Positions 9,150 through 17,445 of a stretch of DNA of 64,000 nt are shown here, piece by piece. The notes beneath the pieces were generated by a model. That model did no database searches and was not told the origin of the DNA. It worked only from the letters and a program-made list of their open reading frames with translations. This DNA comes from Mucilaginibacter aurantiaciroseus (GTDB taxonomy: Bacteria > Bacteroidota > Bacteroidia > Sphingobacteriales > Sphingobacteriaceae). Each line of letters opens with the position of its first letter. Position 1 is the first letter of the stretch. The stretch spans positions 372,001 through 436,000 of the forward strand of contig NZ_JAMXOF010000001.1 in the NCBI RefSeq assembly GCF_024055595.1. The letters are read 5' to 3'. Made by a program: the position numbers and the translations under genes.

Positions 9150-11609
9150 CTAAAAACTCGCCCCAATCCTTACTGCCTGGTTTGCACCTGCAACTTTGTT
9201 GTTGAACGATGTGCCATACATTACCCTTAAGCCGATATTGGTTTGGAAGCCAACGCCCAATTCGGTATAGTTTTTTATTTTAGGGGTAGACAGGTAATTT
9301 ACATTGATGATCTCCTGTAGTTTTAGCTTACGGATAAGCGGGATCATATTGGTAATTAAACCTGTAAAGTTATGCTCTAAATGGCCTTCCAGAAATTTAT
9401 CCCCGGTGCTGAACTGGTAATAATCTAACAGCAAAAATTTATTAATGCCACCCTGGTAAAACAACACCTGGTTACCGCTAAAGTGCCTGTAGTCGGTATA
9501 ATAGATATTTTTGGTATTGAAGAACTTGCCTGCTGCCACGTAAAACGAGGTTTTACCATAAAAACCCATTGGGATATCCGACTTAGAGATATCTGCCGAT
9601 ACCAAATTATAATCCGCATCAGAGCCAAACACGTTTTTAACCGCCTTGGTAAAGTTTAAACCAATGGTTGGGTATTTGGACGGGATGTAGCGCTTACCGG
9701 TAGGGTAAGTTTCGTAACGGTTGCTAAAATCATAGGTAGTGCGCACGCTTACGTTGAACGACTGGTTCTCGGGGAACAAAGGCGCATCTATCGCAGGCGA
9801 TAAGGGGTTATTTGATGTAAACTCATGCCCTTTTGGATAGAAGAAACTGTAATCGGTTGTGTTTGAAAGGTATTTACGGTTTGCCCACTCGGCGCCGGCG
9901 CTTGCCTGCCATCCACCGTAAATACGTTTAGATATAGTGGCCGTTGCATATTGCTTTTGGTATAGCTTTTCAAAGTTCTGCCTGTTTAAAAGGGTGTTAG
10001 CCGTGTTCATGAACGAACTGATGGGTTCGCGGTTGTTCATGTCTATTACGTCGCTACCACCTGCTAAGTTCAGTGTGAACGAACCTACGGGCATGGTTAC
10101 CCCACCTGTGGCATTAAGTAGTTTGTTAGAGAAACCGTAACGCACTTTGCCGTAAATATTAAGGTAACGGTTATTCACGCTGTCTATCTGTTTGGTGAAC
10201 GATCCGCCATAACCCAACGCCAGGCCCTCAACCGTATTATAAGTTACCGAACTCAATAGCGAGTTGAAGTTATAGTACTCATGATCGTACCGGTTGCGGT
10301 GGCGGTAGCCACCCAACATGAATTTACCCACACTGAATTTGTTGTTCACCTTGTCGAGCGAATCGAGGTATGGTTTCGTTTCGCGTTTGGCGGCGAGTAT
10401 GGCTTTTTTTTGATAGTCGATTTTCTCTTCATCTGTAAGTGGAATAGGGCGTTCCTGTTCCCAATAGGCCGAATCTTTTTTGTTTACACCTTTGTTAATG
10501 CGCAGCACCTCGGCAAATTGTTTTTTATCCAGCTTAGGGTCTATCTCATAATTCTTATAAACCGAGATAAAATAACCGCCAAATTTAAAACCGAAGAAAC
10601 CGCCTGTAAATTCAAACTTTAACGAAGCTGGCATCCATACTTTATCGCCCACCGGGAAAAACTGCTCGTTAACTTTTAAAGTATCTACAAAGTTGATATT
10701 CGATTTTTTGGTGATGTACAAACCTAGGCTTTGGATGCGCCAGCTATCGTCCATAATATAAATATAGCCGCTAAAGCAAGGGTCGTAAGCATTGCGCGGT
10801 GTAACTAATATCTTGTTGATGGTTTCGCCATTTTCGGTAATAAAACCAACGTATTTGTATTTGTAGTAGGATAGGGCGTTATCAGCAATCGGCGAGATCA
10901 GCGGGCGGTTGCTTAAACCTTCCCAGGTTTGCAGGTTATCGTAAAAATTCACCTGCATATCTGACGCCCGGTTAAAGGTAAATGCCCGGTTACTACCCGA
11001 AAATTTGGAGGAGATTATCTCCTCATGCACCTTATCCGGCTTGATAAAGCTGAGCTTTGATTGCGATTCCGACAGGTAAATAATTCCACGTCGGTTGGAA
11101 TCCAGCCCGTTCTCGCGGGCTATCTTTTGCACATCAACACCCAGGAATTTCTTTGGGGCGGCCAGCAGTTTTTGCAGGCCTTTGATGTAGATCTCGCAGG
11201 TGTATGCATTCACTTCGTTCAAATAAGTCTTGCGCTTTTTTATCGCTTTGCGGATGATGGCGTAAGCCGGGTCTTCGGCACCCGCGTTTATTGAAACCTC
11301 TTTCAGCTGGTAATCTTCGGCCTTTAAAACGATGTTGAAGGTTTCATTAGCCTTCAATTCTATTTTACGGCTTTCTTGCTTAAAACCTATCGCCTGGTAA
11401 CGCACATCGTACTGGCCGGCCTTTAGGTTCATCATATAATTACCATCATTATTGGCTGATGTCCCCTTCGTTGTATTGCGGATATAAACTGTAGCGAAAG
11501 GGACCGCATTACCTGCGCCATCAATAATTTTACCGCTCAGGGTAAACTCCTGAGCGAATAAACAGGATGTCAACAGCAAAAATATGGCGACGAGGAAAAA
11601 TGATTTCAT
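9150..11609 (-). CDS. DUF5686 outer-membrane protein with carboxypeptidase-regulatory-like domain
   Basis: An 819-residue exported protein. A signal peptide (MKSFFLVAIFLLLTSCLFAQ) is followed by a carboxypeptidase D regulatory-like beta domain (about 22-105, starting FTLSGKIIDGAGNAVPFATV), the same domain that precedes TonB-dependent receptors. Residues about 110 to 819 match the layout of the DUF5686 family: the opening AEDPAYAIIRKAIKKRK and a long series of alternating strands ending in an aromatic C-terminus (VRIGASF), which indicates an outer-membrane beta-barrel. There is no TonB plug, so it is not a classical active importer. Family function is unknown. The cysteine in LTSC might suggest lipidation, but LFAQ two residues later is a better signal peptidase I site. 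Confidence 0.83.
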   Translation of the reverse strand: MKSFFLVAIFLLLTSCLFAQEFTLSGKIIDGAGNAVPFATVYIRNTTKGTSANNDGNYMMNLKAGQYDVRYQAIGFKQESRKIELKANETFNIVLKAEDYQLKEVSINAGAEDPAYAIIRKAIKKRKTYLNEVNAYTCEIYIKGLQKLLAAPKKFLGVDVQKIARENGLDSNRRGIIYLSESQSKLSFIKPDKVHEEIISSKFSGSNRAFTFNRASDMQVNFYDNLQTWEGLSNRPLISPIADNALSYYKYKYVGFITENGETINKILVTPRNAYDPCFSGYIYIMDDSWRIQSLGLYITKKSNINFVDTLKVNEQFFPVGDKVWMPASLKFEFTGGFFGFKFGGYFISVYKNYEIDPKLDKKQFAEVLRINKGVNKKDSAYWEQERPIPLTDEEKIDYQKKAILAAKRETKPYLDSLDKVNNKFSVGKFMLGGYRHRNRYDHEYYNFNSLLSSVTYNTVEGLALGYGGSFTKQIDSVNNRYLNIYGKVRYGFSNKLLNATGGVTMPVGSFTLNLAGGSDVIDMNNREPISSFMNTANTLLNRQNFEKLYQKQYATATISKRIYGGWQASAGAEWANRKYLSNTTDYSFFYPKGHEFTSNNPLSPAIDAPLFPENQSFNVSVRTTYDFSNRYETYPTGKRYIPSKYPTIGLNFTKAVKNVFGSDADYNLVSADISKSDIPMGFYGKTSFYVAAGKFFNTKNIYYTDYRHFSGNQVLFYQGGINKFLLLDYYQFSTGDKFLEGHLEHNFTGLITNMIPLIRKLKLQEIINVNYLSTPKIKNYTELGVGFQTNIGLRVMYGTSFNNKVAGANQAVRIGASF

Positions 11610-11675
11610 GAAGAAGATTTATTAGCGTAAATATGGGTAAAGATTTTAGATGAAGAATGTTAATGTTTGTTAAAC

Positions 11676-11709
11676 AAAAAGGCGTATTTATTTCTAAATA
11701 CGCCTTTTT
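11676..11709 (-). terminator. Intrinsic terminator after the aldo/keto reductase gene
   Basis: A 15-bp perfect inverted repeat (AAAAAGGCGTATTTA at 11676-11690 and its complement at 11695-11709) with a 4-base loop. It is A-rich on the left and T-rich on the right, so it can act in both directions. It lies 24 bases after the stop of the minus-strand reductase gene. Confidence 0.85.
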
Positions 11710-11732
11710 GAGGTTTTAAGTTGTTTTAAAAC

Positions 11733-12722
11733 CTATTTCAAGATCGTCTCTATTTTCTCTAATTCATCTGATGAAAAAACGATGTTATCCAATGCCTTCA
11801 ACGAATCTGCTAACTGTGCAGGTTTGCTGGCGCCAATTAATACCGATGTTACGCGCTCATCTTTAAGCAACCAGGCAAGCGCCATTTGTGCTAAGGTTTG
11901 GCCGCGTTGTTCTGCAAGGCTGTTTAGTTTTTTGATCTTGCCGATAATTTCATCAGTAACCTGGCTTTCCTGTAAAAAGCCGGTTGATTTTGCCGCGCGC
12001 GAATCTTCGGGTATACCATGCAGATATTTGTTGGTTAGTAACCCCTGTGCAAGTGGAGAGAATGAGATACAACCCACACCATCTTTCCCCAGTACATCCA
12101 GCAAACCAGCCTCGGCATCGCGCACGAACATCGAATATTTGGGCTGATGGATGAGGCAAGGAGTACCTAATTGCTTCAATATAGCGATAGCCTTTTCAGC
12201 TTCCTGCGCGTTGTAGTTGGAGATCCCTACATACAAAGCCTTTCCCTGGCGAACGATGAGGTCTAACGCGCCCATGGTTTCCTCAAGCGGGGTATCGGGA
12301 TCCGGGCGGTGGTGGTAAAAAATGTCCACGTAATCCAAGCCCATGCGTTTAAGGCTTTGGTCAAGGCTGGATACTAAATATTTTTTTGAACCCCAGTCGC
12401 CGTAAGGTCCATCCCACATGGTGTAACCGGCCTTGCTGCTGATGATCAACTCATCGCGGTAACCCGCAAAATCTTCTTTCAGGATCTTACCAAAATTGGT
12501 TTCGGCACTGCCCGGAGGAGGACCGTAGTTATTAGCAAGATCAAAATGGGTGATGCCGCTATCGAAAGCTAAATGCAGGATGCTGCGGAAGTTTTCCATC
12601 ACATCCACATGGCCGAAGTTATGCCACAGGCCTAATGAAACAGCCGGCAGTTTTATACCGCTTTTACCGCAACGGCGGTATTGCATTTTATCGTATCGTG
12701 CGGGGGAGGGTAGGTAGGTCAT
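11733..12722 (-). CDS. Aldo/keto reductase, YghZ/L-glyceraldehyde-3-phosphate reductase type
   Basis: A 329-residue NADPH-dependent oxidoreductase of the aldo/keto reductase superfamily. The catalytic tetrad is visible: Asp and Tyr in DLANNYG, Lys in SSKAGY, His in YHHRPDPDTP. The insert TMWDGPYGDWGSKKY and the start YRRCGKSGIKLPAVSLGLWHNFG are characteristic of the YghZ/MgrA branch, which reduces methylglyoxal and L-glyceraldehyde 3-phosphate and is often called a detoxification enzyme. The C-terminal cofactor motif reads SVLIGASKPAQL. It follows folC by 123 bases on the same strand and may be part of that transcript. Confidence 0.9.
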   Translation of the reverse strand: MTYLPSPARYDKMQYRRCGKSGIKLPAVSLGLWHNFGHVDVMENFRSILHLAFDSGITHFDLANNYGPPPGSAETNFGKILKEDFAGYRDELIISSKAGYTMWDGPYGDWGSKKYLVSSLDQSLKRMGLDYVDIFYHHRPDPDTPLEETMGALDLIVRQGKALYVGISNYNAQEAEKAIAILKQLGTPCLIHQPKYSMFVRDAEAGLLDVLGKDGVGCISFSPLAQGLLTNKYLHGIPEDSRAAKSTGFLQESQVTDEIIGKIKKLNSLAEQRGQTLAQMALAWLLKDERVTSVLIGASKPAQLADSLKALDNIVFSSDELEKIETILK

Positions 12723-12845
12723 GAGTTTTGGTTTGTTTGTAGCTAAAGTAGGGTTTTTTGTCTGAACCCAAATTTTCGGAATTAAAGAATTAACAGAATA
12801 TTAATCTTTGCATTCGGTTAAGTCAAAAATTCTATCAATTCGACT

Positions 12846-14138
12846 TCAGACAACCTCTGCTACCACAAAAGTACTTCCACCTGCAAATACCAGGTCTTTA
12901 TCTGTAGCGTTTGCTTGTGCCGCACGGAATGCTTCTTTAACAGACCCGTATGCTTCGCCCTGCAAACCAAAGCTTGCGGCTTGTTGTTTGATGCTTTCGG
13001 CTTCGAGACCGCGCGGGATATCCGGGCGACAAAAATAGTAGGTAGCGTCGGTTGGTAGCATAGAGAGCACTTTGCTAATGTCTTTATCGTTCACCATCCC
13101 TATCACGAAATGCAGGTGCTCATACTTTACCGACGCGATGTTTTTGATTACCTCGGCAATGCCTTCCGGATTGTGGCCTGTATCGCAAATGGTAAGGGGC
13201 TTATGGCATAATACCTCCCATCGGCCATGCAAGCCGGTTAGGGTTTTAACCTGTTTTAAGGCCGCTGTGATGTGTTGATTAGTAATGTTGAAACCTTGAT
13301 TGCGCAATTCATCAACAGCGGTTAAAACTGTGCGTAGGTTGTTTAATTGGTAGCTTCCGGGCAAATCGAGTTGGATATGAAGAGCGGGGAGTGGGGATTG
13401 GGGAGCGTCTATTTCCAGATACTCCAGGTTCTCTTCTGACTTTTGACTTTTAACTTTTGACTTTACATCTGATGCAAACACAAAATCAGCATTTACAGAC
13501 TTTGCTTTATTGATAAACACATCCGCAACCTCCTGTTGGTATTCCCCAATAATTACGGGGGTATTCGGTTTGATAATCCCCGCCTTTTCGGCTGCTATTT
13601 TTTGAAGGGTATCACCCAGTAAATTCATATGGTCCCAACCGATATTGGTGATGATGGATAGGAGTGGATCAATCACATTAGTAGAATCCAATCTGCCACC
13701 TAAACCCACTTCTACAATGGCAATGTCAACCTGCTCTTTTGCAAATACATCAAAAGCGAGCGCGACCGTCATCTCAAAAAATGAGGGCTGGATCTCTTCA
13801 AAATCTGATTTGTGTTTAGCTACAAAATCGATAACGGTTTGCTTGCTGATTATTTCCCCATTGACACGGATGCGCTCGCGGAAATCTTTTAGATGCGGTG
13901 ATGTATACAGCCCGGTTTTATAGCCCGCAACCTGCAAAATTGCCGCCAGCATATGCGATGTTGAGCCTTTGCCATTTGTACCACCCACATGCACGCTTTT
14001 AAACTCGTGCTCGGGATTATTCAGGATCTTCAGTAGCGCAATGGTGTTGGTCAGGTCTTCCTTATAAGCAGACGCGCCTACACGGGTAAAAACGGGTAGC
14101 TGGGTGTAGAGGTAGTTAAGGGTGGTTTTGTAGTTCAT
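12846..14138 (-). CDS. folC: Bifunctional folylpolyglutamate synthase/dihydrofolate synthase
   Basis: Adds glutamate to dihydropteroate or folates in folate synthesis. The P-loop is GTNGKGST and the Mg-binding segment is VEVGLGGRLDSTN; both are complete. The start at 14138 (MNYKTTLNYLYTQLPVFTRVG region) matches the family length at 430 residues. Two further in-frame ATGs upstream lie inside a heptad repeat and are considered artefacts. Residues about 224-235 (KSKVKSQKSEE) and 246-252 (PQSPLPA) are encoded by two different heptad arrays that sit in frame in a loop between the ATPase domain and the C-terminal domain. The downstream motif LPGSYQLNNLRTVL is intact, so the gene appears functional despite them. 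Confidence 0.93.
   Translation of the reverse strand: MNYKTTLNYLYTQLPVFTRVGASAYKEDLTNTIALLKILNNPEHEFKSVHVGGTNGKGSTSHMLAAILQVAGYKTGLYTSPHLKDFRERIRVNGEIISKQTVIDFVAKHKSDFEEIQPSFFEMTVALAFDVFAKEQVDIAIVEVGLGGRLDSTNVIDPLLSIITNIGWDHMNLLGDTLQKIAAEKAGIIKPNTPVIIGEYQQEVADVFINKAKSVNADFVFASDVKSKVKSQKSEENLEYLEIDAPQSPLPALHIQLDLPGSYQLNNLRTVLTAVDELRNQGFNITNQHITAALKQVKTLTGLHGRWEVLCHKPLTICDTGHNPEGIAEVIKNIASVKYEHLHFVIGMVNDKDISKVLSMLPTDATYYFCRPDIPRGLEAESIKQQAASFGLQGEAYGSVKEAFRAAQANATDKDLVFAGGSTFVVAEVV
13384..13404 (+). repeat. Heptad array (GTGGGGA type) inside folC
   Basis: GCGGGGA, GTGGGGA, TTGGGGA: three consecutive 7-base units, 21 bases in all, hence seven codons and no frame change. It encodes the proline-containing piece PQSPLPA on the folC strand. 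Confidence 0.6.
13434..13467 (+). repeat. Heptad array (TTTTGAC type) inside folC
   Basis: TTCTGAC, TTTTGAC, TTTTAAC, TTTTGAC and a partial fifth unit. On the folC strand it encodes the lysine- and serine-rich piece KSKVKSQKSEE. The core is the same as in the arrays before guaA and holA. Confidence 0.68.
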
Positions 14139-14165
14139 GGTTGATGGTTCATAGTTCATGGCCGA
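14131..14165 (+). repeat. Heptad array (TAGTTCA type) covering the folC start codon
   Basis: TAGTTCA, TGGTTGA, TGGTTCA, TAGTTCA, TGGCCGA: five units with an exact 7-base period. The folC start codon (complement of 14136-14138) lies across the first and second units. The array creates extra in-frame ATG codons upstream. Confidence 0.7.
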
Positions 14166-14246
14166 ACTACTTACATACAAATGTAGCATCGAAAACGGAT
14201 AAGAGCTATCAGCAAAAGAAATTTAACATTGAACTATTAAATGGTA

Positions 14247-15056
14247 TTATTGCCGCTTAAATACAAACGTTTGTGTGTAAGTCCGGTCCTCACTTACATT
14301 TGCTGAAGGGTTTACTTTTGCATTTTTAACAGCTTGTATACACTTATCAACTATGTCACCTTCGATGGATGTAGAGCCTCGGGCAACGCTTGCAGAGATA
14401 ATGTTTCCATCGGTGTCTATTTTGAATGTAATCACGATTTTACCTTCAAAGTTAGTAACAACAGGTTTTGAAGGTGGTCGTGTAAAGTTACGAGCGGTCA
14501 ATGCAGTACCGCCATTACCATCACCTGTACCGTTATAGTTATTGGTAAGCGTTGTGCCGGTTGGTTTGCCCTGATTACCCGGACTGCTGCCTGTACCGTC
14601 GCCTTCGCCGGTGCCATTATTGGTTTTGCCTTTGTACAGGGCGTTTTGGTTTACTGCCGGTTTAGTAACGGTTTTGGTTGTTGGTTGTGTAGCTACGCTG
14701 GTGCTTGGTTTTGTTGTATTCGCGGCTACTTCGGGCGCATCGTCGGTGCTTTGGGTAACCACGTTTTTATCGCTGTTCTCCACCTGTTGTTTTTCTTCGG
14801 TTGGCGGGGCAGGGGTTACCTTATCGGGTTTGGTGTTGTTGGCTTTTTCGGCTACTGAGGGTTCTTCAGTACTCATATAGTTGCTGCCCATACCTTCATC
14901 AACCGTACCATAATTCACCAGGATCCCACCGGTTCCCTCCTCATTTGGCGGCGGATTATGGAAAACAAGAAAATAGCATAGCGCCATCACCAAACCAAGT
15001 ATGATGCCTGTAGCTAAAAATGCCTTTGGATAATTATTTTCTTCCCTGTAGTCCAT
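14247..15056 (-). CDS. TonB-like energy transducer
   Basis: A 269-residue inner-membrane-anchored protein with the TonB layout: a short cytoplasmic N-terminus, one membrane helix (FLATGIILGLVMALCYFLVF, about 13-32), a long low-complexity periplasmic linker rich in Thr, Pro, Lys and Asn, a Gly/Asn-rich stretch (about 145-185), and a C-terminal TonB/TolA-like domain (about 195-269) with the strand pattern EGKIVITFKIDTDGNI and a final TYTQTFVFKR. It transmits proton-motive force from ExbB/ExbD to outer-membrane partners. It follows exbD by 82 bases. Confidence 0.87.
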   Translation of the reverse strand: MDYREENNYPKAFLATGIILGLVMALCYFLVFHNPPPNEEGTGGILVNYGTVDEGMGSNYMSTEEPSVAEKANNTKPDKVTPAPPTEEKQQVENSDKNVVTQSTDDAPEVAANTTKPSTSVATQPTTKTVTKPAVNQNALYKGKTNNGTGEGDGTGSSPGNQGKPTGTTLTNNYNGTGDGNGGTALTARNFTRPPSKPVVTNFEGKIVITFKIDTDGNIISASVARGSTSIEGDIVDKCIQAVKNAKVNPSANVSEDRTYTQTFVFKRQ

Positions 15057-15060
15057 TTAT

Positions 15061-15133
15061 TAGTATCAAGTAGTTAGTATTAAGTATCACGACCATACCA
15101 ATTTCTTGATACTATATACTCAATACTTGTATC
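15061..15133 (+). repeat. Pair of heptad arrays (AGTATCA type) in opposite orientation
   Basis: TAGTATC, AAGTAGT, TAGTATT, AAGTATC (15061-15088) and, after a gap, TTGATAC, TATATAC, TCAATAC, TTGTATC (15106-15133). The second array is the reverse complement type of the first, so the transcript of this tonB-exbD gap could fold back on itself. Confidence 0.65.
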
Positions 15134-15138
15134 TCTTT

Positions 15139-15540
15139 TTATCCCTTCGGTTCTGTTGCCAGTACCATTTTTATGTTTAGTTTTTGTGCTATGTCCATCA
15201 CCTGCACCACATCCTGTATAGCCACGGTGCGGTCTACATAAAGTACTATGGTCAACTCGGTTGCAAGGCTTTTGTAGCTTTGCAGGGTAGGCTGTATCTG
15301 ATCTACCGGTACCTGCTTTTTATCGATGGTGTAAATCAAATTTTTATCGATAGATACGTTAATGGTTTTTTTGGATACCGATTGGCCGCTTGATGATTTT
15401 GGCAGCATCAGCTTTACCACGTTGGGGTTGGTTACCGTAGACGCGATGAGGAAGAACAAAAGCAGGAAGAACATGATATCGTTCATGGCCGAAGTATGTA
15501 CCTCTGCCGATGCACCTTTATGTCTTTTTCTTAAATTCAT
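15139..15540 (-). CDS. exbD: ExbD/TolR family biopolymer transport protein
   Basis: A 133-residue single-span inner-membrane protein. Residues about 17-38 form the helix with the conserved aspartate at its start (MNDIMFFLLLFFLIAST); this Asp carries the proton in ExbD/TolR. The N-terminal RKRHKG is cytoplasmic and the C-terminal domain is periplasmic. The ATG overlaps the exbB stop codon (ATGA, 15537-15540), the usual sign of tight coupling. Confidence 0.92.
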   Translation of the reverse strand: MNLRKRHKGASAEVHTSAMNDIMFFLLLFFLIASTVTNPNVVKLMLPKSSSGQSVSKKTINVSIDKNLIYTIDKKQVPVDQIQPTLQSYKSLATELTIVLYVDRTVAIQDVVQVMDIAQKLNIKMVLATEPKG

Positions 15541-16253
15541 TTGCTTGGCTCTTCTAACAGGTCAATAAATTCGATGGCGTCGGTTTCCAGTTTTAGGATC
15601 ACCTTATCAACCATCATATTTAAAATGTGGTAACAGATGTAGGCGATGATACCCACAAACAAACCTGCTGCAGATGTAACCATTTTCACGTATAAACCTC
15701 CCGAAATAACCCCCATGCTGATGTTATCGGTTTTAGAAATATCATAAAAGATCTTGATAACACCCGCGATAGTACCCAGGAAACCAAACATGGGCGCGAT
15801 ACCGGCTACTATGCCGATGATGCCGATGTTCTTCTCCAGTTTGGAAACTTCCAGCTTACCGATGTTTTCTATAGCGCCCTCGATATCTTTTATGGGGCGG
15901 CCGATACGTAGCAAACCTTTTTGCAGCATACGCCCCAGTGGTGAATTACTATTACGGCAAATAGCAATAGCCGATTGCAGATCGCCGGAGTGGATGCTGC
16001 TGCGTACCTGGCTCATTAAATGCGACTCGTCTTTTGATGCCTTGCGGATGGTGAAGAAACGCTCGAAGAATATAACAAGGCCCAGTATAGCCAGTATCCC
16101 GATAGGTACCATTACCCAGCCACCTCTTATCAGCAGGTCGCCAAAGCGTAAATCTTCTTCAGGGATCTTTGCCAGTTGTTGGGTTGCTGCCGTATGCGCG
16201 GTATCAATCAGTTTTGCGGTGGTATCTGCTGCAACCTGCAATAATAACATCAT
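15537..16253 (-). CDS. exbB: MotA/TolQ/ExbB proton channel family protein
   Basis: A 238-residue channel subunit with three membrane helices: about 46-65 (VMVPIGILAILGLVIFFERF), about 143-165 and about 182-205. The family signature around LGTIAGVIKIF and the small-residue helix GGLYVKMVTSAAGLFVGIIAY are present. Together with ExbD it uses the proton gradient to drive the TonB-like protein encoded 480 bases downstream. A hydrophobic N-terminus (MMLLLQVAADTTAK) may be a weak signal sequence, as is common in Bacteroidota ExbB proteins. Confidence 0.92.
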   Translation of the reverse strand: MMLLLQVAADTTAKLIDTAHTAATQQLAKIPEEDLRFGDLLIRGGWVMVPIGILAILGLVIFFERFFTIRKASKDESHLMSQVRSSIHSGDLQSAIAICRNSNSPLGRMLQKGLLRIGRPIKDIEGAIENIGKLEVSKLEKNIGIIGIVAGIAPMFGFLGTIAGVIKIFYDISKTDNISMGVISGGLYVKMVTSAAGLFVGIIAYICYHILNMMVDKVILKLETDAIEFIDLLEEPSK

Positions 16254-16303
16254 AGTTTTTGTTTAATTCTTAATGTAAAATGTAGCCCCTGTAACGAGGA
16301 TAA

Positions 16304-17407
16304 TTATCTAACGTTTATCGGTAATATATAAACCTGGGAAGGCTTAATTATACCGGTATTTAATATTTTATCTAATGCGGATGCCGCATCGCCTTTTAAC
16401 CTGTAAGTGCCAAGCGATATATTTTGCTTTTTACCCGGCACGCCTTCGGCAATGTGTGCTGTAAAGCCCATTTTTTCGTATTTGGCTATTTCTATATCGG
16501 CTTTAGCTATCGTGCTAAATGCGCCAACTATAATCTCATAACGTGGCCCTGTAATTTTATTGTCTACAATCGGCGCGCTTTTGGTGATCGTATCTGTTAC
16601 AGGTGGTTTAATATTTAAAACTATGCTATCAGCCTTTACAGTCTTTTTAGTAGTGTCAACCTGTACAAGCGTATCAACTTTGGCGTGTATTACTTCCGCC
16701 GTTTTGGTAGATTTTGGTTTTGGCACTTCCCGGTTAAATATGGTTGAATCGTACCGGTTAACTAAATAAACGGCTGCCCCTGTAAATACTATAGTTAGGG
16801 TAACAAATAATATGGTGGAGTTACGGCCTTTTTTACTGGTCAGTTTAACCAGGTAAGCTTCGTGCTCTTCATCAGTTTCGTAACGGTAACCTTCAACTAC
16901 CGGCTCTTCTTCACCGGGCACAGTAACCGGGGCAACAGTAGTTGTTTGTTCGGCAGGCTGGTTTGTTGGATATAATGCCGCACTTTGTTCCGGTGCGTTC
17001 CCTAATTTATAAAGACTTAACGGTTCGTAACCAAAAAACTCCGGATCATAACTGTTACCTGTGCTTGGGCGGAAATAAAGCTGATCGCCTTCGGTATAAA
17101 ACCAGCCAAGGTCGGCCAGGGCAACTTCTTCATTCTGCGCCTGTAGTTTTATGTTATTGATGAATTTTTCGGTAAAGTATTTTGATGAGGCCAGCGAAAT
17201 GTTCTTTCTATCGGCAATATATTGTGCCAGCGTTTCATCCTCTATAAATTGCGGGTCAAACTGCACGCTGTAAGTTGGCGGGTATATTTTACCCTCCCTT
17301 TCATTATAATGGCCATTAATGCGGGTATGTGCAAAATAGCCCAAACCCGGCACACTCACATCACCATGTTGCGCCAGCAGGTCGCTTATAAAATTGCCTA
17401 CGTCCAT
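16304..17407 (-). CDS. HU-CCDC81-like and SPOR domain envelope protein
   Basis: A 367-residue protein with two N-terminal HU/CCDC81-like modules (about 1-60, DVGNFISDLLAQHGDVSVPGLGYF; and about 65-135, with ALADLGWFY), a cytoplasmic linker, one membrane helix (about 196-217, STILFVTLTIVFTGAAVYLV), a Thr/Lys-rich periplasmic linker and a C-terminal SPOR domain (about 288-365, RYEIIVGAFSTIAKADIEIA). SPOR domains bind glycan strands lacking stem peptides at division sites, so this may link the cytoplasm or nucleoid to the septal wall. The combination is specific to Bacteroidota. It sits between exbB and the beta-barrel gene, 50 and 38 bases from each. Confidence 0.83.
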   Translation of the reverse strand: MDVGNFISDLLAQHGDVSVPGLGYFAHTRINGHYNEREGKIYPPTYSVQFDPQFIEDETLAQYIADRKNISLASSKYFTEKFINNIKLQAQNEEVALADLGWFYTEGDQLYFRPSTGNSYDPEFFGYEPLSLYKLGNAPEQSAALYPTNQPAEQTTTVAPVTVPGEEEPVVEGYRYETDEEHEAYLVKLTSKKGRNSTILFVTLTIVFTGAAVYLVNRYDSTIFNREVPKPKSTKTAEVIHAKVDTLVQVDTTKKTVKADSIVLNIKPPVTDTITKSAPIVDNKITGPRYEIIVGAFSTIAKADIEIAKYEKMGFTAHIAEGVPGKKQNISLGTYRLKGDAASALDKILNTGIIKPSQVYILPINVR

Positions 17408-17445
17408 TCGCTAAAAGTAAGGATAATTATAAAACATCAAAAAGC

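Noticed and set aside
15754..16266. Plus-strand open frame of 170 codons over exbB
   Set aside because: Antisense to a clear ExbB gene with conserved helices; composition (Met/Pro/Ile-rich) is typical of shadow frames.
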